Positions 8,390 to 17,037 of a stretch of 64,000 nucleotides of DNA are shown piece after piece. Both the position numbers and the translations under genes were made by a program. Each line of letters starts with the position of its first letter. Position 1 is the stretch's first letter. The notes beneath the pieces were generated by a model. That model was not told the origin of the DNA. It made no database searches and saw nothing but the letters and a program-made list of their open reading frames with translations. Source of the DNA: Lysobacterales bacterium. GTDB lineage: Bacteria > Pseudomonadota > Gammaproteobacteria > Xanthomonadales > Ahniellaceae. The stretch covers positions 310,001-374,000 of the forward strand of contig JADJCM010000001.1 of assembly GCA_016703225.1 (NCBI GenBank). Reading direction: 5' to 3'.

Positions 8390-9364
8390 ATGAACTGTCC
8401 TCGTCCCCATCGCTGGCTGGCGTTCGCCACTTGCCTGCTCGCCGGCTGCGCCCCGGTACCGGTCCACCAGTCCGCACCCGAACCGATCGACCGTAGTCGC
8501 TTGCCGGCGCCCGATGTCGCGCTCGCGATTCCCGACCTCGGCCCCTGCGACGACGGCTCCGACCGCACCCTGCATCTCGATTCGCGCGCTCCGGTCACGG
8601 TGCTGGTACATGGCTGTTTCAGTTCTGCCGGCCGCTTCCGCGCCCTGGCGCAGGTGCATGCGTTCCAGGGCCGACAGGCGCTGTGCTTCAGCTACGACGA
8701 TCGCGCGACCCTGAGCGACAGCGCCGCGCGCTTGCAGACGGCGCTGCGCGCGCTCGCGGCGCAGACCACGAACCGCGAGTTCCGCCTGCTCGGCCACAGC
8801 CAGGGCGGACTGGTGGCGCGGCACGCCATGACTGCCACCGAGGCGCTACCCGCCGACGCCCGTCTGCAACTGGCGACCCTCTCCTCGCCCTTCGCCGGCA
8901 TCGCCGCCGCCGACCACTGCGGATCGAAGCTATTGCGCCGTGCCAGCCTCGGCGTGGTCAACGCGATCTGCAGCCTGGCCACAGGGGCCAAGTGGCGCGA
9001 AATCACCGCGACCTCCGAGTTCATCCGCAGCCCCGGCGCACTGGCGCCGCAGGTCACCGCCTATCTGAAGGTCGAGACGGATGAGCGCGACAGCTGCCGG
9101 CGACGGCGCGACGATGGCGGCTGCGACGAGGACGACTTCGTCTTCAGCCTCGACGAACAACGCCAGCCAATGGTCGATCGCAGCGGGCCGATCGCGGTGC
9201 GCGAGGTCCGCGCCGGGCACGTCGAGATCGTCGGTGACGACCGCACCGTTCCCGACAAGCTGATCGACATCTTGCAACAACATGATTTTCTCGGGCCCAC
9301 CGAACCCGAACGCAGCACCGCCTTTCACGCCCTGCTGCAACGACTCTACCTCGGCGACGGCTGA
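8390..9364 (+). CDS. lipase-like alpha/beta-hydrolase lipoprotein
   Basis: 324 residues. The ATG at 8390 follows an AGGAGA ribosome site and gives a signal peptide ending LLAGC, a lipobox, so the product is probably a lipoprotein. The mature part has VTVLVHGCFSSAGRF (oxyanion region), then the nucleophile elbow GHSQGG. The histidine may be the one in RAGHVEIVGDD near residue 278. A cysteine-flanked acidic/basic insert (DSCRRRRDDGGCDEDDF) lies before it. The layout fits a triacylglycerol-lipase-like esterase. It is transcribed towards the M1 peptidase, 102 bases away. Confidence 0.78.
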   Translation: MNCPRPHRWLAFATCLLAGCAPVPVHQSAPEPIDRSRLPAPDVALAIPDLGPCDDGSDRTLHLDSRAPVTVLVHGCFSSAGRFRALAQVHAFQGRQALCFSYDDRATLSDSAARLQTALRALAAQTTNREFRLLGHSQGGLVARHAMTATEALPADARLQLATLSSPFAGIAAADHCGSKLLRRASLGVVNAICSLATGAKWREITATSEFIRSPGALAPQVTAYLKVETDERDSCRRRRDDGGCDEDDFVFSLDEQRQPMVDRSGPIAVREVRAGHVEIVGDDRTVPDKLIDILQQHDFLGPTEPERSTAFHALLQRLYLGDG

Positions 9365-9466
9365 GCCTCGCCCCGCACGGCTAGGCGCATGCCGGCCACG
9401 ATCCGTCCCGCACCGCGCGCGCTGCGGGGCGGCATCGCTAGCATCGGCGGACCTCGGAGGCCCGCC

Positions 9467-12118
9467 ATGTTCAGAACCTTGCTTTGCTGTGTCCTCGCCC
9501 TCGCGACCCAGATCGTCGCCGCTGCGGATGAAGTGCCGCGCGGCAAGCTGCCGCGGCAAGTCGTTCCGATCGCCTATGAAGTCGATCTGCGCATGGATGC
9601 GCGCGGCGAACGCTACAGCGGCGAAGTGCGCATCGAACTCGACGTGCGCACGGCCACCGATCACTTCTTCCTGCACGCCCGCGGCAGCGAGTTGAAGGCA
9701 CTGCATCTGCGGCAGGGCGAAAAAACGACCATCCATGCCAAGAGCGAACTGGTCGACGCCGAAGGCGGCCTGGTGCGAATCAATGCACCGAAGCCGCTCG
9801 CCATCGGCCACTGGCAACTGCAGATCGCCTTCGACGCGCCCTACGACCAGCGCCTGCAGGGCGCCTACAAGGTGCGTAGCGGCGGTGCCGACTACGTGAT
9901 GACGCAGATGGAACCGCTGGGTGCGCGCAATGCGTTCCCGAACTTCGACGAACCCGCATTCAAGGTGCCGTGGACCTTCACGCTGACCGTGCCGAAGGGC
10001 GACAGTGCCGTATTCAACACCCTCGAGACCGCAGTGCAGGACCTCGACGACGGCTGGCAGAAGCACCGCTATGCAACCACCCAACCGCTGCCGAGCTATT
10101 TGATCGCGTTCGCCGTCGGGCCGTGGGAGCTGATCGACTTTGCCGCCATCCCCAAGACCAGCTTGCGCGACCATGCCATTCCGCTGCGCGGCGTCGCTGC
10201 CCGCGGCCAGTCCGGCCGCATGAAGTTCATGCTCGGCGAGACGGCGAAGATCGTGACCGCGCTCGAGGACTACTTCGGCTACCCCTATCCCTACGACAAG
10301 CTCGACCTGCTCGCCGCACCCGACTTCGCCTATGGCGCGATGGAGAACCCGGGCCTGATCACCTACCGCGATTCGTTGATGTTCGCCGACCTGAACTCGG
10401 CGACCTCGCAGCGTCGCGGCGCGCTCGGTACGCATGCGCATGAACTCGGCCACCAGTGGTTCGGTGATTTGGTCACGATGCCGTGGTGGGACGACATCTG
10501 GCTGAACGAAGCGTTCGCCACCTGGGTCGCGGCCAAGATCATCCAGGGCATCTACCCCGAACTCGAGGCCGACATGGACCGCCTTGGAGGCGGCCTCGGG
10601 GCGATGTCCGCAGACAGCCTCGCGACTGCGCGCCGCATCCACAATCCGGTCGAGGACTGGACCGAGGTCAGCAGCACCTTCGATGGCATCACCTACCAGA
10701 AAGGCGGCGCGGTGCTGGCGATGATGGAGCGCTATCTCGGCGAGGCCGGCTTCCGCAACGCGCTGCGAGCGCACATGCGCAAGTTCGCCTTCGGCAATGC
10801 CACCAGCACCGACCTCGCCGATTCTCTGGCGGCACAGAGCGCGCAGCCGGACGTGTTGCGCCAGGCCTTCGCCAGCTTCACCGACCAGGCCGGCGTACCC
10901 ATGCTCGACACCCGCCTCGAATGCAAGGACGGCTCGGCCACACTGAGCGTGGCGCAGTCGCGCTACGCGCCGATCGGCGCCAGCTTCGCCACCGACACGC
11001 GCTGGCTGGTGCCGATGTGCGTGCGCGTCGGCCGCGGCGCCGACAGCAGCGTCGAGTGTCACCTGCTGACCGAGCCCAGGAGCAGCTTCGCGCTCGCCGG
11101 CCAAAGCTGCCCGGACCACGTGCATCCGAATGCGGATGGCGCCGGCTACTACCGCTTCCGCCTCGATGAGTCGGCGCAGAAAGCACTGAACGCCGCCTTC
11201 ACCAAGCTCAACGCCTTCGAGCAGCGCGTGCTCGCCGACAGCATCGGCGCCGCCTTCGGCAGCGGCGAAGTGAGCGTGGCGCAGTACCTTGACGCCGCGC
11301 CGCGGTTTGCCGAGGCCAAGCAGGGCGACGTGATCACCGCGCCATTTGGCGACCTGGAATGGATCAAGGAGCGCGTCGCCAGCCGCGCCCAAAGCAAGCG
11401 CATCGATCGGATGCTGCGCGAAGTCTGGGGCGCGCGCCTGCGCGAACTCGGCATCGACCATCGCGACGGCGACAGCGAGGCGACCAAGGCACTGCGCGTG
11501 GATCTGATCGGCATGCTCAGCGACCACGGCCGGCCGCAATGGCTGATGGATGAGCTAGCCGCACGCGGCCGCAAGGTCATCGGCCTCGGTGGCGATGCCA
11601 GGCTCAATGCCGATGCCGTGCATCGCGATCTGCTCGGAACCTCATTGCGCGTCGTGGTCGATCGCGATGGCAAGCCGGCCTTCGACCTGATCGAGACGCA
11701 TCTGCGCACGAACGAAGACTCGGTGATCCGTGGCGCGCTGATGGGCGCGCTCGCCAGCAGTTCCGACGCTGCGCTGATCCAGCGCGCGCTGGCGCTCGGC
11801 ATCAGCGCCCAGGTCAAGGCCGGAGAAATGTCGCGAATGTATTTCGGCGCCGCCGACAATCCCCGCCACCACGCCGCGATCTGGGCGTTCGTGCAGCAAC
11901 ATTACGATGCCCTGCTGGCCAAGGCACCGTCGGTCTGGCAAGGCCGAATCCCCTACTACGGCTCGTCCGCGCTGTGCAGCACGCAAGGTGCCGAGGCACT
12001 GCAGGCGTTCTTCGCCGAACGCGTACGCAATCTCGAAGGCGGCCCGCGCGCACTATCGCAGTCGGTTGAAGGCGTGAAACTGTGCGCCGCCCGCGTCGCC
12101 CGGCACCAGCAGCACTGA
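9467..12118 (+). CDS. M1-family metallo-aminopeptidase, exported
   Basis: 883-residue zinc aminopeptidase. It has a signal peptide (about residues 1-20), the exopeptidase motif GAMEN at about 290-294, and the zinc-binding HELGH at 325-329 with third ligand Glu348 in LNEAF. A C-terminal ERAP1-like helical domain follows. The ATG at 9467 has a perfect GGAGG six bases before it, which decides the start. The export signal separates it from cytosolic PepN; it probably trims peptides in the periplasm or outside. It ends at a strong hairpin shared with tolC. Confidence 0.93.
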   Translation: MFRTLLCCVLALATQIVAAADEVPRGKLPRQVVPIAYEVDLRMDARGERYSGEVRIELDVRTATDHFFLHARGSELKALHLRQGEKTTIHAKSELVDAEGGLVRINAPKPLAIGHWQLQIAFDAPYDQRLQGAYKVRSGGADYVMTQMEPLGARNAFPNFDEPAFKVPWTFTLTVPKGDSAVFNTLETAVQDLDDGWQKHRYATTQPLPSYLIAFAVGPWELIDFAAIPKTSLRDHAIPLRGVAARGQSGRMKFMLGETAKIVTALEDYFGYPYPYDKLDLLAAPDFAYGAMENPGLITYRDSLMFADLNSATSQRRGALGTHAHELGHQWFGDLVTMPWWDDIWLNEAFATWVAAKIIQGIYPELEADMDRLGGGLGAMSADSLATARRIHNPVEDWTEVSSTFDGITYQKGGAVLAMMERYLGEAGFRNALRAHMRKFAFGNATSTDLADSLAAQSAQPDVLRQAFASFTDQAGVPMLDTRLECKDGSATLSVAQSRYAPIGASFATDTRWLVPMCVRVGRGADSSVECHLLTEPRSSFALAGQSCPDHVHPNADGAGYYRFRLDESAQKALNAAFTKLNAFEQRVLADSIGAAFGSGEVSVAQYLDAAPRFAEAKQGDVITAPFGDLEWIKERVASRAQSKRIDRMLREVWGARLRELGIDHRDGDSEATKALRVDLIGMLSDHGRPQWLMDELAARGRKVIGLGGDARLNADAVHRDLLGTSLRVVVDRDGKPAFDLIETHLRTNEDSVIRGALMGALASSSDAALIQRALALGISAQVKAGEMSRMYFGAADNPRHHAAIWAFVQQHYDALLAKAPSVWQGRIPYYGSSALCSTQGAEALQAFFAERVRNLEGGPRALSQSVEGVKLCAARVARHQQH

Positions 12119-12144
12119 TCCGACCCACTGACGCGACCAAAAAC

Positions 12145-12172
12145 AAACGCCCCGGCGCATGCCGGGGCGTTT
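12145..12172. terminator. bidirectional intrinsic terminator between M1 peptidase and tolC
   Basis: A perfect 12-bp stem (arm AAACGCCCCGGC) with a GCAT loop sits between two convergent genes. On the minus strand it is followed by TTTGTTTTT, so it should serve tolC especially well; on the plus strand it ends in GTTTC. Confidence 0.88.
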
Positions 12173-12221
12173 CGGGTCGGCGCCGGGCGGGCGGCCGGGG
12201 ACGGCGTCCGCAGCGAGCCTG

Positions 12222-13559
12222 CTACTGCAACATGCCGTTCACGGTTTTCAGGTCGGCCACGTCGATCACGCCGGCGGCCTGCTTCAGGCGCAGGTTGGCG
12301 AGGATGTAACCGTGGCGGGCGCGTGCGTACTCGCGCTCGGCGGCAAACTGCTGCTGCTGGCTGAGCAGCACGTCGACGATGGTGCGGGTGCCAACCTCGA
12401 ACCCGGCCTCGGTCGCTTCCAGCGCGGACTTCGCCGAGACCAGCGCCTGCTTGCGCGCCTCGACCTCGCTGATGCCGGCGGCGACGCCGCGGAACGCGCC
12501 GCGGGTCTGGCGCACGATGGCTCGGCGCTGCTGCTCCAACTGGTCCTGGGCCGCATCGCGGTTGTACAACGCCTGCTTGTAGCGGGCATTGGTCGCGCCG
12601 CCGGAGAAGAGCGGGATGCTCAGGCTCAGGCTCAGCGAGTTGCTGCTGGGATCGCGCGCCGAGTACGGCCCGATGTCGCCGCCGGAATCGGTCTCGCCAT
12701 AGGATCCAGCGAGGCCCAGCGAAGGCAGATGGTCGGACCATGCGGCCTTGGCCGAGTAGTTGGAGGCATCGACCGACCGTTGCAGCGCGGCCAGGGCCGG
12801 GTTGCTGTCCAGCGCGGTCGCAACCCAGCGCTCCATGCTGTCCGGATCGGGACGCACCAGCGCGATCTCCTCCTTGAGCCCCTTCACTGCGGCCACGCTG
12901 TCACCGGTGAGTTCGGACAAGGCCTCGAAGGCGTCGTCCAGCGCGTTCTGCGACAGGATCACCGCGGCGCGGGCACCATCGTGGCGGGCGCGGGCCTCGT
13001 GCACGTCGGTGATCGCGGTCAGGCCGACCTCGAAGCGCTGCTCGGCCTGTTCCAGCTGACGTCCAACGGCTTTTTCCTCGGCCTCGGCCGAAGCCAGGTT
13101 GGTTTGCGCGGTGAGCACGCCGAAATACGCCTCGGCCACGCGCACCAGCAGCGCGTCGGCGGCAGTGTCGTAGTCGGAATCGCCGCGCGCGGCCTGGGCC
13201 TTGGCGGCGCGCAGGCTCATGTAGCTGCCGTGGTCGTAGACCGACTGGCTCAGCTGCAGGCCCTTGTTGGAATTGCGGCTGGTGGAGCTAAAGGTGACGT
13301 CGCGATTCAGTTCGTCCGAAAAAATCGTGCCCTCGGACTCCGAACGACTCTTGCTCCAGCTTGCCGACAGCTGCGGCAGCAGCGCGGCACGCGCCACCGG
13401 CACGCCTTGTTCGGCGCTCAGCCGTGCCGCTTCGGCGGCCGCAAACTGCGGGTCGCCGGCACGCGCCTTGTCGTACACCTCAAGCAGGTCGGCGCCGAAC
13501 GCCGAGCCGGAGATCGCCAGCGCCAGGGCGCTCAGGCGGAGAATGAATCGTTGGGCCAT
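12222..13559 (-). CDS. tolC: TolC-family outer-membrane efflux channel
   Basis: 445-residue outer-membrane channel protein. A signal peptide ends near GSAFGA, followed by the typical start DLLEVYDKARAGDPQF. Two OEP repeats with long coiled helices follow (first about 30-220, second about 230-440), including AEAYFGVLTAQTNLASAEAEEKAVGRQLEQ and the second-copy equivalents. TolC trimers connect inner-membrane pumps and type I secretion to the outside. It lies 30 bases downstream of a PCMT-family gene, a pairing I know from Pseudomonas and Xanthomonas relatives. Its end faces the strong terminator at 12145. Confidence 0.93.
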   Translation of the reverse strand: MAQRFILRLSALALAISGSAFGADLLEVYDKARAGDPQFAAAEAARLSAEQGVPVARAALLPQLSASWSKSRSESEGTIFSDELNRDVTFSSTSRNSNKGLQLSQSVYDHGSYMSLRAAKAQAARGDSDYDTAADALLVRVAEAYFGVLTAQTNLASAEAEEKAVGRQLEQAEQRFEVGLTAITDVHEARARHDGARAAVILSQNALDDAFEALSELTGDSVAAVKGLKEEIALVRPDPDSMERWVATALDSNPALAALQRSVDASNYSAKAAWSDHLPSLGLAGSYGETDSGGDIGPYSARDPSSNSLSLSLSIPLFSGGATNARYKQALYNRDAAQDQLEQQRRAIVRQTRGAFRGVAAGISEVEARKQALVSAKSALEATEAGFEVGTRTIVDVLLSQQQQFAAEREYARARHGYILANLRLKQAAGVIDVADLKTVNGMLQ

Positions 13560-13589
13560 GGGCTATTCCTCAGTCCTTGTCGTATTGGC

Positions 13590-14249
13590 TCAGAGCATGA
13601 AACGCTTTGCCGGCGCCGCATGTGTCAGGTAAGGCAGGTCGGTCTCGAACAGGCTCTGCTCGCGGAACTCGGAGGCACCGACGCGCGTGACCAGTAGCGC
13701 TTCCATCGCCGGCGAATCGCCGCGCACGACGAACATGCGACCGCCGATTGCGAGCCAGGTACGCAACAGATCCGGCTCGCGATGCACGGCCCCGGTGACC
13801 GCGATGACATCGAAACTTCGGTTCGGCGCGAATCCGGTGAGCGCGTCGGCCGCGTGCACGCGGGTATTGGTGATGCCGGCGCGCGTGAGCTTGCGCTCCG
13901 CTGCCTGCGCGAGGTCACCGTGGATTTCGATGCTGGTCACGTCCCGCGCCAGGGTGGCCAGGCATGCGGTGACGAAACCGGACCCTGTGCCGATCTCGAG
14001 CACGCTGTCGCCAGTTTGCACTCCCAGCGCCTGCAACAGCCGCCCTTCCAGCACCGGCTTCATCATGAACTCGCCGTGCCCGATCGGCAGCGCCACATCG
14101 GCAAAGGCCAGCGCCCGCTGCGACTCCGTCACGAAGTCCTCGCGGCGTACGCGCCCGAGCGCGTCGAGCACGCGCAGGTCGACCACGTCCCACGGCCGCA
14201 CCTGCTGCTCGACCATGTTGAAACGGCTGCGTTCGATGTCCAAGTTCAT
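13590..14249 (-). CDS. protein-L-isoaspartate O-methyltransferase family protein
   Basis: 219-residue SAM-dependent methyltransferase of the PCMT family. Family starts are visible in FNMVEQQVRPWDV, LPIGHGEFMMKPVLEGRLLQAL and the SAM-binding loop VLEIGTGSGFVTACLATL. Classical Pcm repairs isoaspartyl residues. This tolC-linked branch begins with MNLDIERSRFNMVEQQVRPWDV rather than the usual Pcm N-terminus, so repair activity is not certain. Operon with tolC (30-base gap). The gene diverges from mlaD across about 200 bases that must hold both promoters. Confidence 0.85.
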   Translation of the reverse strand: MNLDIERSRFNMVEQQVRPWDVVDLRVLDALGRVRREDFVTESQRALAFADVALPIGHGEFMMKPVLEGRLLQALGVQTGDSVLEIGTGSGFVTACLATLARDVTSIEIHGDLAQAAERKLTRAGITNTRVHAADALTGFAPNRSFDVIAVTGAVHREPDLLRTWLAIGGRMFVVRGDSPAMEALLVTRVGASEFREQSLFETDLPYLTHAAPAKRFML

Positions 14250-14439
14250 CCGCGGAAATCCTGATCTGGAAAGACGCTTAGGGTAGCAGTTTCGGCGCGG
14301 GCAGCCGCTGCCACCTCGGCCCCGGACCCTTGCGCGGGCTTCACTTCGAGACCGTCAGCGTCGCAGCCGGCGGGCCTCCGAACTGAGTGCCGGAAGTCAG
14401 GGCGACGCGATGACCTTCGTCACACGGCGCCGCGACCGG

Positions 14440-14445
14440 CATAAT
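14440..14445 (+). promoter_or_regulatory. candidate -10 box, possibly leaderless mlaD
   Basis: CATAAT ends only six bases before the ATG at 14452. If it is a -10 box, transcription would start on or next to the start codon, giving a leaderless or nearly leaderless message. No ribosome site is visible before the ATG, in agreement. Confidence 0.35.
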
Positions 14446-14451
14446 GCCCGG

Positions 14452-15399
14452 ATGAAACGCGATACCGTCAATTACACCGTCGTCGGCGCCGTGGTCCTCG
14501 CGGCCTTCGCGTTGCTCTTGTTCACCCTGATCCGGATCACCGGCACCCGCACCGGCGAGGCCGGCTACCTGGCGCGATACGACAATGTGACGGGCCTGAC
14601 CTTTGGCGCGCCGGTGTTTTACGAAGGCTTCCGCATCGGCCAGGTCACCGCCATCACGCCCGAGCGCAAGGACGGCCGCACCCGCTATCGCGTCGACCTG
14701 GCGATCCGCGGCGACTGGCCGATCCCGTCCGACTCGGTCGCGAAACTGGCATCTACCGGCCTGCTCGCCGATATCTCGATTGCGATCAGCGAGGGCACAG
14801 CGAAAACCATGCTCAAGCCCGGCGCCGAACTGAAGTCACTCGGCGGGGGCGATCTGTTCGCGGCGATGAACGAACTCGCCAGCGAAATCACGCTGCTCAG
14901 CCGCGAACGCATCCGGCCGATGGTGGAATCGCTGCAGCGAAGCGTCGACAAGATCGGCGGCGAACTCGAAACCGCAACGCCGATCCTGGTCAACGACGCC
15001 CGGACCTTGCTGACGCGACTCAACCAGGCCTCGGCTGCGATGAACGAAGTGCTGTCGGCACCGAACCGCGCCCATGTCGCCAGTACCCTGGAAGACCTCG
15101 CCAGCACCGCCGACAACGCCCGCGAACTGTCCGCCGAACTGCGCCTGACCCAGCAGAAACTCGACACGCTGATGGTCGAGGCCAACGCAGCGGTCAGCGA
15201 GAACCGTCCGGCACTGAAGGACGCAATCGCCGACCTTGCGCAGATCACCGGTTCGCTGGCGCAGCGCATCGACAGCATCTCGCAGAACCTCGATTCGGCC
15301 AGCCGCCACGTCAACGAGTTCAGCCGCGAGATTCGCAAGAACCCGAACCGTCTGCTGTTCACGCCGCCGGCCGACATGGTCAAGGTCGAGGAAGAATGA
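14452..15399 (+). CDS. MlaD-family lipid-transport substrate-binding protein
   Basis: 315 residues: an N-terminal membrane anchor (about 8-32, VVGAVVLAAFALLLFTLIRI), a single MCE/MlaD domain (YDNVTGLTFGAPVFYEGFRIGQV at about 45-70), then a long helical C-terminal region. MCE proteins form rings that pass phospholipids between the membranes with an MlaE permease and MlaF ATPase. Neither partner is encoded alongside; the upstream gene points the other way. The stop overlaps the next gene's start (ATGA). Confidence 0.88.
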   Translation: MKRDTVNYTVVGAVVLAAFALLLFTLIRITGTRTGEAGYLARYDNVTGLTFGAPVFYEGFRIGQVTAITPERKDGRTRYRVDLAIRGDWPIPSDSVAKLASTGLLADISIAISEGTAKTMLKPGAELKSLGGGDLFAAMNELASEITLLSRERIRPMVESLQRSVDKIGGELETATPILVNDARTLLTRLNQASAAMNEVLSAPNRAHVASTLEDLASTADNARELSAELRLTQQKLDTLMVEANAAVSENRPALKDAIADLAQITGSLAQRIDSISQNLDSASRHVNEFSREIRKNPNRLLFTPPADMVKVEEE

Positions 15400-15998
15400 T
15401 GCGATTCCCGCTGCTTGCTTTCGCCCTCGCCTTGCTCGGCGCCTGCGCGGCCCCGGCGGTGCCGGACCAGTCGTATTTCCGCATGCCGGCGGTGGCTGCG
15501 GCGGCGACGATGAGGACGACTCCGGTCTCGACGCTGCCGATCGTGGTCGAGCCGTTCCGCGCCAATGGCGTCTACAACGACCAGTCGATCCTGTACGCAC
15601 TGAAGCCCGAAGGCAGCATCAAGGCGTACCACTACCAGCTCTGGGACGAGGCGCCGAGCCTGCTGCTGCAGCGTCGTCTGGTGGCTACGCTGCGTGCGCG
15701 TCGCTCGGCGGAACTGGTTACCGACCGGCTCCCGGCAGCACTGCCGGCCATGCGCATCGGCGGCAGCGTCGAACAATTCGAGCGCGTGCGCGGCGGCTCC
15801 GGCTGGAGCGCGCGCGTGCGCCTGGAACTGCGGGTCGAGCGCGACACCCAAGCGGCCCCGCTGTTGCTGAAGACCTACGCCGCGGAAGTGGCGGCCAAGA
15901 GCGACACCATCGAGTCCAGCGTGCGCGCCTTCGCGCAGGCGATCGACGCCTGCCACGCCGAATTCGCGAACGACCTCACAAGCCTCTCCGCACCATGA
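15396..15998 (+). CDS. PqiC-like ABC-transport auxiliary lipoprotein
   Basis: 200-residue predicted lipoprotein with signal peptide MMRFPLLAFALALLGAC and Cys17 as lipidation site. The mature region starts YFRMP and contains a domain typical of the ABC-type transport auxiliary family (PqiC/YmbA): IVVEPFRANGVYNDQSILY, then YHYQLWDEAPSLLLQRRL and GGSVEQFERV. PqiC partners MCE proteins at the outer membrane, so pairing with the MlaD gene immediately upstream is expected. Its stop codon overlaps the next start. Confidence 0.8.
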   Translation: MMRFPLLAFALALLGACAAPAVPDQSYFRMPAVAAAATMRTTPVSTLPIVVEPFRANGVYNDQSILYALKPEGSIKAYHYQLWDEAPSLLLQRRLVATLRARRSAELVTDRLPAALPAMRIGGSVEQFERVRGGSGWSARVRLELRVERDTQAAPLLLKTYAAEVAAKSDTIESSVRAFAQAIDACHAEFANDLTSLSAP

Positions 15999-16537
15999 CC
16001 GCCCTCCGTCTCGACGAAGCGCAGCGCCGCCGTCTGCTCGGACTGATCGGCATTGACCGCTACCTGCGCCGCGGCCCCTTGCCACAGGCCCGGGCCGAGG
16101 CTCCGCCAACGAACCCGGCCGCAGTCGCCCCGCCGGCGGTTGCGGAGGCGCGCGACACGCGCGCGCCTTCCGGCACGATCGCGTCGCACCCCAGATCCAC
16201 GCCGGCACGGCCCTCCTTGCTCGATGATCCCGGCATTGCCGCGCGCGCACCACGTCTGCTGCTGCTGGTCGAGGCCCCACGCACGCGGCAGCCCGACTGC
16301 AAGGCCCTGCTGGAAGCCATCCGACGTTCGCTGCCGGCGCATCGCCTGCTCGACGCCGGCGACCCGCCGACGCAGTGGCCGGAGTTCACCCTCGCCCTCG
16401 CTGCGCGCGTCGCGTCGGTAGACGGCGTCCGCATCCTGCACGCGCCCGCGCTGTCCGACCTGCTCGGCAACGCACACGCCAAGCGCGAACTGTGGCGGAC
16501 GCTGAAGCCGGTCGTGCGCGCCCTGCGGCCACGCTGA
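15995..16537 (+). CDS. putative DNA polymerase III psi subunit (HolD-like)
   Basis: 180 residues. The C-terminal APALSDLLGNAHAKRELWRTL aligns by eye with the HolD segment SPALTDLRANPTARAALWQQI of E. coli, and the N-terminal IGIDRYLRRGPL resembles its ITQWSLRRPGAL. Between them are a proline/alanine-rich linker and a short LLLLVE strand. HolD (psi) links the clamp loader to SSB through chi. As in E. coli, it is immediately followed by rimI (1-base gap), which supports the call. The family is poorly conserved outside enterics, so it is easily missed. The start overlaps the stop of the lipoprotein gene. Confidence 0.62.
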   Translation: MTALRLDEAQRRRLLGLIGIDRYLRRGPLPQARAEAPPTNPAAVAPPAVAEARDTRAPSGTIASHPRSTPARPSLLDDPGIAARAPRLLLLVEAPRTRQPDCKALLEAIRRSLPAHRLLDAGDPPTQWPEFTLALAARVASVDGVRILHAPALSDLLGNAHAKRELWRTLKPVVRALRPR

Positions 16538-16538
16538 C

Positions 16539-17021
16539 ATGGTCGCCGCCTTCGATCTCAGTGCGCAGATCCGTGCGATGACCGAAGCCGATCTCGCCGA
16601 GGTCGTGCAGGTCGAGGGTCGCGCCTACGAGTTTCCGTGGACCTTCACCATCTTCAAGGACTGCGTGCGTGCCGGCTATGGCTGTTTCGTGCTCGCGACA
16701 CGGGCCGAGATCATCGGCTACTTCGTGCTCTCGGTGGCGGCCAATGAGGCGCATGTGCTCAACGTCTGCGTCGATCCGAGCGAACAGGGACACGGCTATG
16801 GCCGCCGCCTGATGAAACGACTGCTCGACCTCGCGCGCTGGCATCGCGCCGAGCGCGTGTTCCTGGAAGTACGCCCGAGCAACCCGCGCGCCATCGCGCT
16901 CTACCACGACCTCGGCTTCAACGAGATCGGCCGCCGCCCGCGCTACTACCCCGCGAAAAACGGCCGCGAAGACGCGCTGGTGATGGCGATCGAACTGGTC
17001 GATCCGGGTTTCGCACCCTAG
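16539..17021 (+). CDS. rimI: ribosomal protein bS18 N-alanine acetyltransferase RimI
   Basis: 160-residue GNAT acetyltransferase that acetylates the N-terminus of ribosomal protein S18. Visible are MTEADLAEVVQVEGRAYEFPWT, the acetyl-CoA loop VDPSEQGHGYGRRLM, and the RimI signature VRPSNPRAIALYHDLGFNEIGRRPRYY. Starts 1 base after the HolD-like stop, so translationally coupled. Confidence 0.92.
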   Translation: MVAAFDLSAQIRAMTEADLAEVVQVEGRAYEFPWTFTIFKDCVRAGYGCFVLATRAEIIGYFVLSVAANEAHVLNVCVDPSEQGHGYGRRLMKRLLDLARWHRAERVFLEVRPSNPRAIALYHDLGFNEIGRRPRYYPAKNGREDALVMAIELVDPGFAP

Positions 17022-17037
17022 CCGCCCGAGGGTCGCG

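Noticed and set aside
8930..11539. Minus-strand open frame of 869 codons
   Set aside because: Antisense to the lipase-like and M1 peptidase genes; no recognisable domain.
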